Positions 53,980 to 64,000 of a DNA stretch of 64,000 nucleotides are shown here, in pieces; the stretch's first letter is position 1, and the number at the start of each line of letters is the position of its first letter. A model generated the notes under the pieces. It did no database searches. It saw nothing but the letters and a program-made list of their open reading frames with translations, and was not told the origin of the DNA. The stretch is from Quercus robur (Eukaryota > Streptophyta > Magnoliopsida > Fagales > Fagaceae). The position numbers and the translations under genes are program-made. Location: contig NC_065544.1 in the NCBI RefSeq assembly GCF_932294415.1, forward strand, positions 13,057,351 to 13,121,350. The letters run 5' to 3'.

Positions 53980-56900
53980 TTACAATTGGGTCTCCAGAAA
54001 CACCAAGATTGCCAAACCAGCAGCCCAAACATCTTCGTCCAATACATGCTCTGCAGGGGAATGACTTACACCTCCACGACACCGGACAAACAGCATTCCA
54101 ACCTGTTCAAGTTTTTGCAGATTATTATCATATAACATGAAATATCACCTCCTAAAAGTTGAGGATGAAGCAAAACAGGACAAACCTTTGTTAAATGAGA
54201 CATGGCCATTGCATCATGTCCTGCACCACTCATTAAGGCAGGTGTTTCGTCTTGAATGTCACCGGCCATTTTTCTGAGTGCAGAGTAAGCCGCAGACTTC
54301 AGCTGAGAACTCAATTCAGAATCACAAACCACTGCATTCGCATCATGCTGAAATGTCCACAACAAACCAGGTTATTGATTATGAGGGTTAAAAAAGAAAT
54401 GCATAATGAGATAAAGTCCCAGACCTTACGATCGATGATACATGAAACAGAACGCCTCTCACATATTTTATACACCTGATTAGATAATTCATAGATAACA
54501 GCTTCACGTCCCATGTCATCGATTGCTCGTAAATCCACAGTGAATGTCACCTTTTTCCAACAAGTCCATTGTGAATTCAGACATTATCAATAAACAACAA
54601 GGTATCCCAATTTGGGCTTTGTTATCAAGATCAGCATAGTCATAGATAAAAGTTCTTACCTGGCCTGGAATGACATTACTTGCACTTGGCCATGTTGATA
54701 TCTCTCCAACAGTACAGACTAGAGAACTGGAAAGTGATTCAAGTGATATATCATTGCAATGACCATCATAAGATAGAAAATCTTTAGGGTTTTTACAGAT
54801 ACTTTCCAACAGTACTATTAATTCAGCAGCAGCAACCATAGGATCCTGACGCATAGACATAGGAACAGTTCCGGCATGCCCCTGTGAACCTCTCACTGTA
54901 ACCTACAATTATATATGTGGAACAAAAACATCAACAACCAAAGATTATATCAATTTTGATATAAGATCAGCATCTGCATATTATCATTGATTTACACTTA
55001 TCTTTACATGCTCCAGGCAGAAATGTGTAGAGTTGAAAATTCCATACAAAAATTAACTTTAGCCTATCCTAGGTGTTTTGTTAAAATTCCGAAAACGAGA
55101 CACTATGCTTCCTATTCATTGACTTCATTATATCTCAAGTTGTATAACAAACTACAGTTTGTAGTTTTGTGTATTTTGGATATAGACCTTACAAGACCAA
55201 GTTCTGGTATTAAATCCTGAGCTGGTAAAGAAAGTTTCCATCTGGCACTCCAATTCTTACATGAGCTTGGCGAAACTCATACTCAAAATAATTAAGGCAC
55301 AGTAAACGTCTCACCAAAATCAAATCTGTCTGTTCTAAAGAATTGGAACAATGGTGCTGTACAACTGCAGGAAAGTTCTGAATAACAAGATTATAATGAG
55401 CCTACAAGTGATGAATAACTATTGGTATACTCCTTCGCGATTGTTATATGGGCTGTACTCAAGAAAATTCACAAAATATTGCCAAAAGGATGGAGAAACA
55501 GAACCAAATATCACAAGAAGGTGATAGGGCAGAAAGAGGATTGCTACAAGTTTATACATTAACCCAAAAAAAAGGTTTTGTTTTGGCATGGAATAGGACT
55601 GATATGGGAGCTAGAATGATTATAGAATAAAATTCACTTAGCTCAGACTCATGCAAGTCATCGACATGCACACTTAAATTTGTACAATTATACAACATTT
55701 TCTCCGTTCCATTTTATTGATCTTATCTAGAAAATACAACTTTTTTTTATGGGAATATCATTTAATGTATTGTCTTCTAATAAAAAGGTATAAATTTCCA
55801 AAACTATGCTACATAATTTAAACTCAAATAAAGCTAATGGACTTTTGAATAAATGCAAGGGCAAGTTGTGTCTATTGACATATCAATGCAGACAATATTT
55901 TGAGACATCCCAAAATGGACTTGAAACCAATAAAATGGGACGATGGTAGTATATATGACAATCTTTCAGCAAGATTTAAAACTTTACAAACACTGAAAAG
56001 AAAATAAGCATAACAAAGCTAAGGAACTTATAAAATAATGTAATTCAAAGGAGAACACAGGCAAAAAAACCAGTTAGGAGAATTGCAAACATTTTAGATG
56101 GCAATATCATGCAAAATACAAGTAAACCTCTTTTACTGTAAAAAATAAAAAATAAAAAATAAACACTGGAAGAATTTTATATACCTTTAGTCTTGTCTGG
56201 CCAGCTATGCCTTTAACCACACCAAGAGGAAAACCAAGCCATTCTAGTACAGGACCCTGTTCAATGTGAACCTGCAGCATCAAGCCAATACAAGAACTGA
56301 ATATGCACACCAAGAATACTAGAAGCTAAAATAACTTAATTTATTGTTGAATACAAAAAGGATATTCAGTACATCCTTGTTCACAAGATAATTGGTGTAG
56401 ACTGTTATACCTCAACGTAACCCCAGACAGACCCTGGGTCATACTTGAGCTGTAACAAGTTTTCCTCTGTAATTTCTAGGGAGTTTTCCTTCAGAGAATC
56501 TTGCACTGTCACGCCACTAAAAAAGGATTATGCATGAATAAACTGATAATAAACAGAATAATGAGTAGATATAAGCTCAAAGTTATTCAGGGAAACCTCT
56601 TGTCAGATATCTGCAAGGCTGTAACTGGTAAAACACCAGCTAAAGCAGCACTGCCCAAGAAAGTAGAGTGAAACCTCACTCCCTCCTCATCACTAAATGC
56701 AATCACCTGAAATAGTAGGAAATTCATTGACATCTAAAATCAGAATTGCTGCATAGCCACCACCTCCAACATATTACAAATCTAAATTTACAGCTGAATC
56801 AGATTGCACTACTGTAAAAACAATTCAGGACAAGATTAAGTCTGCGTCAATTAAAGCTCTAGATGGAGAATAGAGTAAAAAATAAGAACTGATGTATTCA

Positions 56901-58426
56901 AGAGATCAGGTTTCACATATATGTTTCAGAGTCTCAAAATATATTTCCTTTGTATTTCATCCATGTAATCTATTTGTTTCACCAATAGCAGGATTTTAAA
57001 TCTCTTCCCACGTTGTAACATGCTTCTCTTGCACATGAACGAGACTATACCATAATTTAAGTCAATGGAACCCAAAAGATGGAAAGCATATCTTAAATAT
57101 TTTCCCTACAAGTTAAATGGCAGATATAAAAAGGTTTTCCCAGATGTTACTGAAGAGACAAAGATTAATCTTCTTCCACTAAATATCAATCAAGACAAAC
57201 AAAGTAAATATAATGTTCCGAAGTTGTTATCTTACTGACCTCAATCGGCCGCCTTAATTTTCCCATCATCCCATTGACATTCAAAACCTTCAGAGCAGAT
57301 AATGCAGAGATTATGCCTAGCGAACCATCAAATATACCAGCATCAACAACAGTATCCTATCATAAAGAAGGGATATCCCATATCAATATTGATGAAATAT
57401 GTCTTCGTGGCATGTTCTCTGTGTGTGGGCGTGTATTTATGTATTTGTATGCAAACTAAATATTAAATTAAAAAATAGGGAAAAAAAGAGAGCATCACCA
57501 GATGAGAACCAATCAACAGAGCCTCAGCACTTGCATTCATTCCCTCTACTCGACCGTGTAAATTGCCCAACTGGTCTACCCAACTGGAAATCAACATAAA
57601 TATCAGTCGAACTTCCAACACTGTTTACAACATAAAAAGGTAGAGAGCTAACGTTCTCAAACCAGCATCCTCCATCCATCCACGAATAAGGTTACCAGCC
57701 CTCAAAGAAGCTGGACTCATGAATGTTCTCTCAAGATAGCCATCTGCATCACTTACCTGCTTATGCAGGCAACAACATTAACATTCACAAATAACCACAC
57801 AGCACAAGTTACATATTGAGTAAAGTAAAGCCGAGGAAAATTCAATGCAGCTTTTTTCTTTAACTTATTGCAGTGGCCAGACTCAAGGGGTGATTACCAT
57901 TTGAATGGTGATTATAGAAACATTGAAAGTTGAGCATTTTAATCTTAGGGGCAGGAGATATATGAGATGGTGTGTGATACAGACTATGTTTGATTGCAGA
58001 CATATAACATATTTGTTCTGATTTATGCAAAATCATAGCTGTTTGAGGGTAAGGCAGCAAAATTTTAAGAGGATTTATAAATAAATAATTAAAAAAAAAA
58101 ATCAACATTCAACATTGCCCAATTGGCTGAGAAAAAAGGCATTGAAAACCTTGAATGTTGTTGCAAAAATTGGATTCCTGTATTCCTTTCCGCATGTAAC
58201 AGAAATTCAACTCGTATATCATTGAAGAAGTACATCATCAATAAATAATAATAATAATAACTTACATCTTATTTAATGGAACATTGACAAGGTGGTCAAA
58301 ATCTTTTGTTTTTTTTTTTTTCAAATCATGCTTTTACTGACAGAAAAACCTATAGATGACAGCTAAATTAGTACTCCAAATGACACCCAAAGTTGAGGCC
58401 ATAAACACTAATTTAAAAAAAATATA

Positions 58427-58464
<38 letters not shown>

Positions 58465-59494
58465 GCAAACTATTCTCCACAATGCTATTGCAGCAAAACC
58501 CACAAATATTTTTAATTCAGTAGTAATTAAATTAACATTAGCAGTACTACCTGATAAAACTTATTAGAAATATGTCAGAAATTTAATTTGGGTCTAGAAT
58601 TTTATACCTTTCCAAGCTCATTAAGCCTTGCCACTGCCTCATCCCTTAAGATTTCACGAAACAAATCATTCCTACTGCTTATTTCACCATCTTCAATAAA
58701 CAAACCATTTCCATCATCATCATCATCATAACATAGGCTAAGCTAATAACCATTATTAAACAAGAAAATTATTCAAACCCCAACAATAAAAAACGTCACT
58801 TTCATGGACTCAATTCAAATGCAGAGGAAAAGGTCAGTATCAATAACCAAGCAAAATTATTAATCAAATAAGCAAATCTTTGAACTTGATGTGAATATTT
58901 ACTCTTCGCCAACATACATTAAAAAAATGTGTATTGTCAAGAAAAATTATTAATCAAGAAAAAAATTTGAGCAAATTATATGACTAAATTAAAAGAACCC
59001 ATTTATGACTTTGATGTGAATATTCACTATTTGCCAATATAAATTTTTTTTTTTTTAAAAAATGTCTATTGTCTAAGCAAAATTATTAATCAAGAAAAAA
59101 ACAATAAGCAAACCATAAGACTAAACTAAAAGAACCCATCTTTGAACTTGATGCGAATATTCATTTTTTGCCAATATTGTCTTTTGTCCAAGGCAAAATT
59201 TTTAATCTAAGAAACAAACAATAAGTAAACCATAGGACTAAACTAAAAGAACCCATCTTTGAATTTGATGTGAATATTCATATTTTGCCAATATACATTA
59301 AAAAAAAATTGTCTGCTGCTTTTCTTTTCTTATTTTATATGTATATTTGGAGTGATATTGAGGAAGAAAAAGAAGAAGAGAATGGAAATACCAGAAAATA
59401 TATAAGCTGAAGCAGAAGAAGAAATAGATAACGGTAACAGTAAGAGAGAGAGTAGCAGATATTTGAATTGAATGAAGGAATAGAGGGTGTTCAT
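53980..59494 (-). CDS. AAH: Allantoate deiminase (allantoate amidohydrolase, AAH)
   Basis: Twelve minus-strand exons: 59494-59392, 58737-58608, 57756-57653, 57583-57499, 57356-57240, 56706-56597, 56516-56411, 56271-56185, 54902-54660, 54550-54425, 54347-54186 and 54102-53980 (TAA), about 498 codons. Exons 2-12 join in frame with GT-AG signals. Exon 1 begins MNTLYSFIQF and has a hydrophobic signal segment, fitting an ER protein. The exon 1-2 junction as drawn is out of phase, so its boundary is uncertain. The product is an M20-family Mn-dependent hydrolase that turns allantoate into ureidoglycine plus NH3 and CO2 (EC 3.5.3.9) in purine-nitrogen recycling. Metal and active-site motifs visible: LIGSHLDTVVDAG across exons 4-5, FDGSLGI, FSDEEGVRF, VHIEQGP, GSQGHAGTVPMSMR, GAGHDAMAM and SHSPAEH. 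Ureidoglycolate hydrolase is a relative, but the QGHAGTVPMSMRQDPM and SLVCTVGEISTWPSASN segments fit AAH better. No disabling change was seen. Confidence 0.88.
58424..58459. repeat. (TA)n microsatellite in AAH intron 2
   Basis: A TA run interrupted by one tg. The equivalent spot in copy A (38243-38262) is shorter. Confidence 0.8.
58870..59310. repeat. Tandem repeat, about 120-135-bp units, in AAH intron 1
   Basis: About 3.5 units start at 58874, 59001, 59138 and 59256. Each has (t)tgaacttgatgtgaatatt, then tgccaatat, aaattattaatcaagaaa, aagcaaaccataagactaaa and aaaagaaccca. Units vary by small indels. It is non-coding. Confidence 0.75.
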
Positions 59495-59819
59495 GATAGT
59501 GATGAAGATGAAATTGAAATGGGAAAAGCTAGAAGCGTAGAAGGGTCTTAATAAGGCAGAGAAGGAGAAGGAGGTAGAGATAGAGACAGAGACAGAGAGG
59601 CGGCCAATAAATGGAATGTGAGTGTGTTTTTTTTTTTGTCGTGAGTTCTGAGTATTGACGCATCCTCCATTTGAACGCCAGCCAAGCAATGCGTGAGAGA
59701 TCATATAGTGGTGGAGGCTTGCTCCCTCGTGACTCGTGAGTCGTGACGACTGACGTGATTTCATATTCTGCTCTAAGACTAATAAGGGTGGGGGCAGTAG
59801 GGCCCATCTTTTGTGAGTC

Positions 59820-59821
<2 letters not shown>

Positions 59822-59862
<41 letters not shown>
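59822..59862. repeat. (TA)n microsatellite upstream of AAH
   Basis: About 20 TA units followed by a T-run, 330 nt upstream of the AAH start codon. It could affect promoter length polymorphism, but no defined promoter element is visible. Confidence 0.85.
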
Positions 59863-59869
<7 letters not shown>

Positions 59870-60178
59870 TTCATTTTTTGTGATTCCCATATTAACAAAG
59901 AAATTTGTTTCACATTAGATTATAGTTTAGTTTTTGTTATTGGTGTCGGCACACTATTTTATTTATTTTTTTTTTTTTGAGCAGATGTTGGCACAGTAAT
60001 TGAGCGAGTCTCATTGTAAAAAAATAAAAAATAAAAAAATAAACATAGCAGAAGTTAATAAATGAATTCTAAACTGATTGATTGTAGTAATAAAAATTCA
60101 GTCTTAATCAATATACTTTGACACTTATTAATCAGACTCATTATAGTTATTATACATTTCTGGAACCTATATATTGTG

Positions 60179-60211
<33 letters not shown>

Positions 60212-60220
60212 AACATACAC
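59870..60220. other. Non-coding, nothing recognised
   Basis: AT-rich sequence with a (TA)n run at about 60180-60205. Confidence 0.35.
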
Positions 60221-60950
60221 TAGCGCGTGGGATTAGGAATTAAGGAAAACGAAAATTTAAAAAAAAAATTAAATAAGAGAAACCGGTGAGTCTTGCTAAA
60301 GTAAAATAAATAAATAAAAAGTTTGAACTTAGTTTTGAGGGGAATATCAAAGTGAACTAAGAAGTTTTTTTTTTTTTTTTAATTTTAATTTTTGGATAAG
60401 TTTATTTTGAAGACATAGATTAGTAGGAGAGTGTCTTATTTTGTAGGCATTTTACGTAGAGTTGGAGATATATTTTTATCAGGTTGTCCTTAAGTTTTGT
60501 TTCTATTAAACGTAGAGTTTAAGGGTATTTATTAACCACATCAAAGTCCAGTTCAAAGAGGAGAGACTTTTTTTTTTTTTTAATTTTATCTAGTGTACGT
60601 GGGATTAGGAATTAAGGAAAATGAAAATTCAAAAAAAAATTAAATAAGAAACTGGTGAGTCTTGATAAAGTAAAATAAATAAATAATTTGAACGTGGTTT
60701 TGAGGGAAATATCAAAGTGAATTCAGAAGTTTTTTTTTTTTTTTAATTTTAATTTTTGGATAAGTTTGTTTTGAAGGCATGAATTAATAGGAGAGTGTCC
60801 TATTTTGTAGGTATTTTACGTGGAATTGGAGATATATCTTTATCAGGTTGTCTTCAAGTTTTGTTCCTATTAAATGTGGGATTTAAGGGTATTTCTGAAC
60901 CAAATTAAAGTCTAGTTTACAGAGAAGAATCCTTTTATAGATAGTATAAA
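60221..60950. repeat. Tandem duplication, about 370-bp unit x 2
   Basis: Unit 1 starts at 60221 (tagcgcgtgggattaggaat) and unit 2 at 60591 (tagtgtacgtgggattagga). Both contain ggtgagtcttg, a long T-run, ggataagttt, ggagagtgtc.tattttgtag, ttggagatatat and aaagt(c)(c/t)agtt. Unit 2 ends cttttatagatagtat. The unit resembles a small non-autonomous transposon present twice, but no clear terminal inverted repeat was seen. Confidence 0.7.
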
Positions 60951-61219
60951 TATATGTTTGAGAAACTATGTTGTGAGATATTAGTTGCATACAATTAGGG
61001 AAAATAGGGAAAAATTAAATCAGATATATAGTATTATTTTTCGTTATAGGGTAACCTAGAGTTTAAAATAGGAAAAATAGGGAAAAATTAACCAGGCATT
61101 TACATCCGTGGATCCTATATGCTTTGTGCACGTGCTTTGTAACATTGACTGCAGGTGGCTAAAGTTCAAAATACTACCTCCATATGAATAAGAATAAAAT
61201 TATATATATATATATATAT
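60951..61219. other. Non-coding, nothing recognised
   Basis: A short gggaaaaattaa repeat occurs at about 61006 and 61080. Otherwise plain. Confidence 0.3.
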
Positions 61220-61616
61220 GAGTTGGGTTCAAATTACACTTGATGAAATTTTAAGTAATGTTACACCACTCAATATTTTTTAATTGGATGTGAATTTTTA
61301 AAAATCTATTGTTAGATTACATTATATTCATATATTCTTCATGCTTTTAAATTTTCAAGGTGATCAAAGATTAATAGCCATGACATCAATCAATTATTTA
61401 AATTCAAATTTTTATAGTTTAAAATAATGCATAAAAAATGAGTTTATGGATCGAATGGTAAATAACAACTAATTGACATGAAAATTGGTATGAATGTTAA
61501 GAACATATAAAACATGTAATTCAACGGTGAAATTTTCAAAATATAAATTATATAAAAAGTTATTGGGTGGTGTAATATTACTTAAAATTACACCAGGTGT
61601 AACTTGAATCCAGCTC
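61220..61616. mobile_element. MITE with about 55-bp terminal inverted repeats
   Basis: The left arm gagttgggttcaaattacac, then attttaagtaatgttacacc, is mirrored by the right arm attacttaaaattacaccag, then aacttgaatccagctc. The element is 397 bp, flanked on both sides by tatatat. No coding. Superfamily unclear because the flank is a TA microsatellite. Confidence 0.72.
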
Positions 61617-62370
61617 TATATATGTATATGTGTTTGCGTGTGTGTATCTTATTATGAGAGTCTCACTTCATTCTCAAAAAAGAAAAAGAACAAAAAAAAG
61701 AAACAATGACATGTATCACATACGTTGTGAGAAAGTGATTGCATAAAGTCGATAAAATCATATATCATTCTAAGTGTTTCCCTTTATATTCCATCGATGA
61801 CAACATATTACCCATTTGTTTTTCCTTATAAAGTAACTGAGTTTAAAATAGAAAAAACAAAAAAACAAAACAAAATCAGACATATAACTTGGTGTAGTCA
61901 TTGGATTATTAAGTGAAACAAAAAAAAACAAAAAAATTTGTTTTTTTTTTTTCCTTTCCATACTATGTGGTTTTCTTTAATTTTGAGTTTTGATTGTTTC
62001 AAAAAAAAAATTCAAATTTTGATTATTGGGTAAATTTAGTCAATCAATTTTTAGTCTTTGCTTGGTTAAAATTTAATTAAAACATAAAGTGTAAAAATTT
62101 CAAATGTAAATTTGTATTGTTGTTGTTGTTGCTGCTGCTACTACTGCTAATGAAGGTCTCTAGATTTCTTCTAGCACATGAAATTATGTTTCATTTGACA
62201 TATTAATTAATTTTGTTAAAATCTAATTGACATGAAATCTAACCATGAAATTGAATTTTATTTTTAAGATAAAAATAAAAAGAAAGAAAGATAGTAATTT
62301 TATTTTTGTACATTTGTTAAATCAAAATACAAAGATATGTTTTTATCACAAGGGGCATATTGCCCATCCA
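61617..62370. other. Non-coding, nothing recognised
   Basis: AT-rich. It has a (TTG/CTG)n-like trinucleotide stretch at about 62117-62145. Confidence 0.35.
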
Positions 62371-62500
62371 AACATATTTTGTTATGGGGGGAGATAATTT
62401 GACAGTTACAAGAATGAGACAGTGAGGATTTGAACTCTGATTCTCCTAATGAAGAGAGCAAGTTATGCTATGAGTTGCACCATCTAGTTCTTTGGCTAAT
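62371..62500 (-). mobile_element. Possible tRNA-derived SINE
   Basis: On the minus strand gaactagatggtgcaactca (A-box-like TAGATGGTGCA) is followed about 45 nt later by gagttcaaatcctcac, a good B box (GTTCAAATC). This is the internal Pol III promoter arrangement of tRNA-derived SINEs. The intervening sequence does not fold as an obvious functional tRNA, so I do not call a tRNA gene. The tail end is unclear. Confidence 0.42.
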
Positions 62501-62921
62501 TGGGCAAAATTAATAACTAATAAATTAAGATGACTTGATTTTGAAGGTTGAAAGATAAGATGGAAAATTTTTACTAAGGAATTAAATTGATAAAATTAAT
62601 AGTTGATGGATTACATTGAATTTTATTATCAAGTTAATAATTTAACCAAAGCTTCATGTAATCATTAAAATGATCATAAATATTCACATATACTTTTAAT
62701 TATAGGATAAATGTGATTGATTTTGATAATTTAATCAAGTATATAATTTTAACTAAAAAAATCATTTATATAATTAAAATTAGTTTGTAACATGTGCTTA
62801 AACATTCAATAATAGTGATTGTGAGATGGTTGCTTACTCTTACTCAGATGTGTGAGATGATTATCTAAGTTTTCATATTGAGTAATACCAAGATTAAGAC
62901 AATTTTTTTTAGAAGAAAAAT

Positions 62922-63090
62922 TAAGACAAAATTGAAATAGACTATCTAACTACGATTAGAAGCTCATTTGAACTCGATTTTGATTCATGAACGAATTAAT
63001 CAATACCAAAATTAAGACAAAATTAAAATAGACTATCAAACTACAATTAAAAGCTAATTTGAATTTGATTTGGATACGATAACATGAAAC
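62922..63090. repeat. Tandem duplication, about 85-bp unit x 2
   Basis: taccaagattaagacaa/aaattaagacaaaattgaa, then atagactatctaactac, gattagaagctcatttgaa recurs as aaaattaagacaaaattaaa, atagactatcaaactacaat and aaaagctaatttgaattt. It is diverged and non-coding. Confidence 0.6.
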
Positions 63091-63558
63091 TTCCAGTGTC
63101 CCACTGACGTGCTGCAATATTTTTTGGTGGTAGTGACATTTAGTGGTGGAGGCTGCTCGGCAAAGTTAATGATCATAGGATGGGATGGGTGGGTCCTAGG
63201 TTTTAAAAAATAGGTGTAGGCACGAATTTGGGGTTGCGGTGAGGTTCAAACTTGAAAGCGGCCATGCAAGTGGTAGATGGGCCATGTGGAATATTCAACT
63301 GATCTAGCCACTCCACATACAATTATTGGACATCAAAACTGTGGAATCTTGATGAATATTCATATTCTTTTTTTCTTTCTTTTATTGATTTTAATATTCC
63401 TATACTTAATTCCGTAACCATTTTGCCTTTCTATTCTTTATTTACACTACTTACCATACAAAGCTTTAAATTACAATTTTCTCCCTAGAGACTATAGTTT
63501 AGTATTAAAATATAAGCAACTTCCATATCTTGTTTATTTTTTGATTAGATTTTTTTTT
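63091..63558. other. Non-coding, nothing recognised
   Basis: No coding of note. Confidence 0.3.
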
Positions 63559-63911
63559 GGGCAAATTACAATTTACTCACCTGTTATTTAGCTAAGGAAA
63601 TTTGATATTTTACCCACCTGAAGTTAGTTCAATTAGATTTCTCTAACCTATCTCTAGTAAAAACATAGCTAAATATGTGGTTCTTCTTCACTTTTATATT
63701 TCTCTCCTCCAAAAATACAAAAAAAAAAACATAAAAATACAAGATAAAATAAGATAAAAAAGAATCCAACGAAACACTTGTATCATAGGATTTCAAACCA
63801 CAGGTAAGCAATTTAAATTTTGGTCAAACCTTTGGTGGGTAAAATTTTAAATCACAGGTAGGCAACTTAAATTTCAGCTAAACCACAGGTATGTAAGATG
63901 TAATTTGCTCC
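63559..63911. mobile_element. MITE with about 33-bp inverted ends
   Basis: The left end gggcaaattacaatttactc then acctgttatttagct is mirrored by the right end agctaaaccacaggtatgta then agatgtaatttgctcc. Inside, the motif accacaggta(a/g)gcaa.ttaaatttt recurs. No coding. Target duplications are masked by T-rich flanks. Confidence 0.68.
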
Positions 63912-64000
63912 TTTTTTTTCCTTTAACTTTTATCTTTCTTTTGTACAATTTTTTATATTTTTATTTTTCTTTACTTTTTCGAAGTATAAGAACTTTAACC

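Larger units (their letters stand above)
51571..58552. repeat. Segmental duplication, right copy (B)
   Basis: Partner of 29750-38362 on the same strand. It carries AAH exons 12-3 once, without the internal 1.75-kb duplication, and continues past the homology limit into exons 2 and 1. It is therefore closer to the ancestral arrangement. Confidence 0.88.

Noticed and set aside
58870-59310. CRISPR-like regular repeats
   Set aside because: Units are imperfect, about 125 bp, without unique spacers, and lie in a plant intron. An ordinary tandem repeat.
59330-59890. 186-codon minus ORF starting upstream of the AAH start
   Set aside because: The upstream half is translated (TA)n and UTR sequence. 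The likely AAH start is the Met at 59494 just before the signal peptide.
62371-62500. A functional tRNA gene on the minus strand
   Set aside because: A and B boxes are present but the acceptor, anticodon and T arms do not form a convincing cloverleaf.

Overview
This is plant nuclear DNA: AT-rich, with long GT-AG introns, a multi-exon S-domain receptor kinase gene, a large intronless-CDS NLR resistance gene, a purine-catabolism gene, and dense non-LTR, hAT, MULE, Helitron and MITE remains. The families and intron sizes fit a woody eudicot. My impression is a Fagaceae-like tree, but that is from memory and weakly held. I saw no rRNA or tRNA gene and no CRISPR array.

Layout. 1-4.2 kb: isolated exon pieces on the minus strand (an unknown terminal exon, one Notchless-like exon) and a degenerate plant-mobile-domain (PMD) remnant. 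4.2-8.1 kb: a Helitron-like segment ending at a hairpin plus CTAG/T at 8080, carrying an F-box/DUF295 fragment and two copies of a SEUSS-like N-terminus. An orphan glycine/cysteine-rich exon follows. 8.8-13.2 kb: a decayed hAT element with a 5'-truncated LINE inside. 14.6-20.5 kb: a seven-exon G-type lectin S-receptor-like kinase (minus strand), intact except for one in-frame TGA. 20.6-28.5 kb: a nested pile of a foldback MITE, a hAT transposase tail, a long-TIR MULE holding an ATG3 5' fragment, a Helitron (holding an SmE exon) inside that MULE, and then a Harbinger-type element.

29.7-38.4 kb and 51.6-58.6 kb are two copies of one segmental duplication carrying allantoate deiminase (AAH, allantoate amidohydrolase). 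The right copy extends to 59.5 kb and looks like a complete 12-exon gene. The left copy lacks exons 1-2, has a second internal tandem copy of exons 3-6, and is a pseudogene. Between the copies lie a CC-NB-LRR gene (41.4-44.95 kb) with a probable spliced 3' UTR, a relic of a second NLR 3' region, a LINE 3' end, and another Helitron-type 5' end with two exons of an IQM-type calmodulin-binding protein. 59.5-64 kb is gene-poor: tandem repeats, two MITEs and a SINE-like element.

The likely working genes are the AAH copy at 54-59.5 kb (ureide/purine nitrogen recycling) and the NLR (immune receptor). The receptor kinase is working only if the TGA is an error or allelic. I found no wholly new system. 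The most interesting signal is the repeated capture of host exons by DNA transposons: ATG3, SmE, SEUSS, F-box and IQM fragments in about 45 kb. Next is the rearrangement history of the AAH duplication around the NLR.
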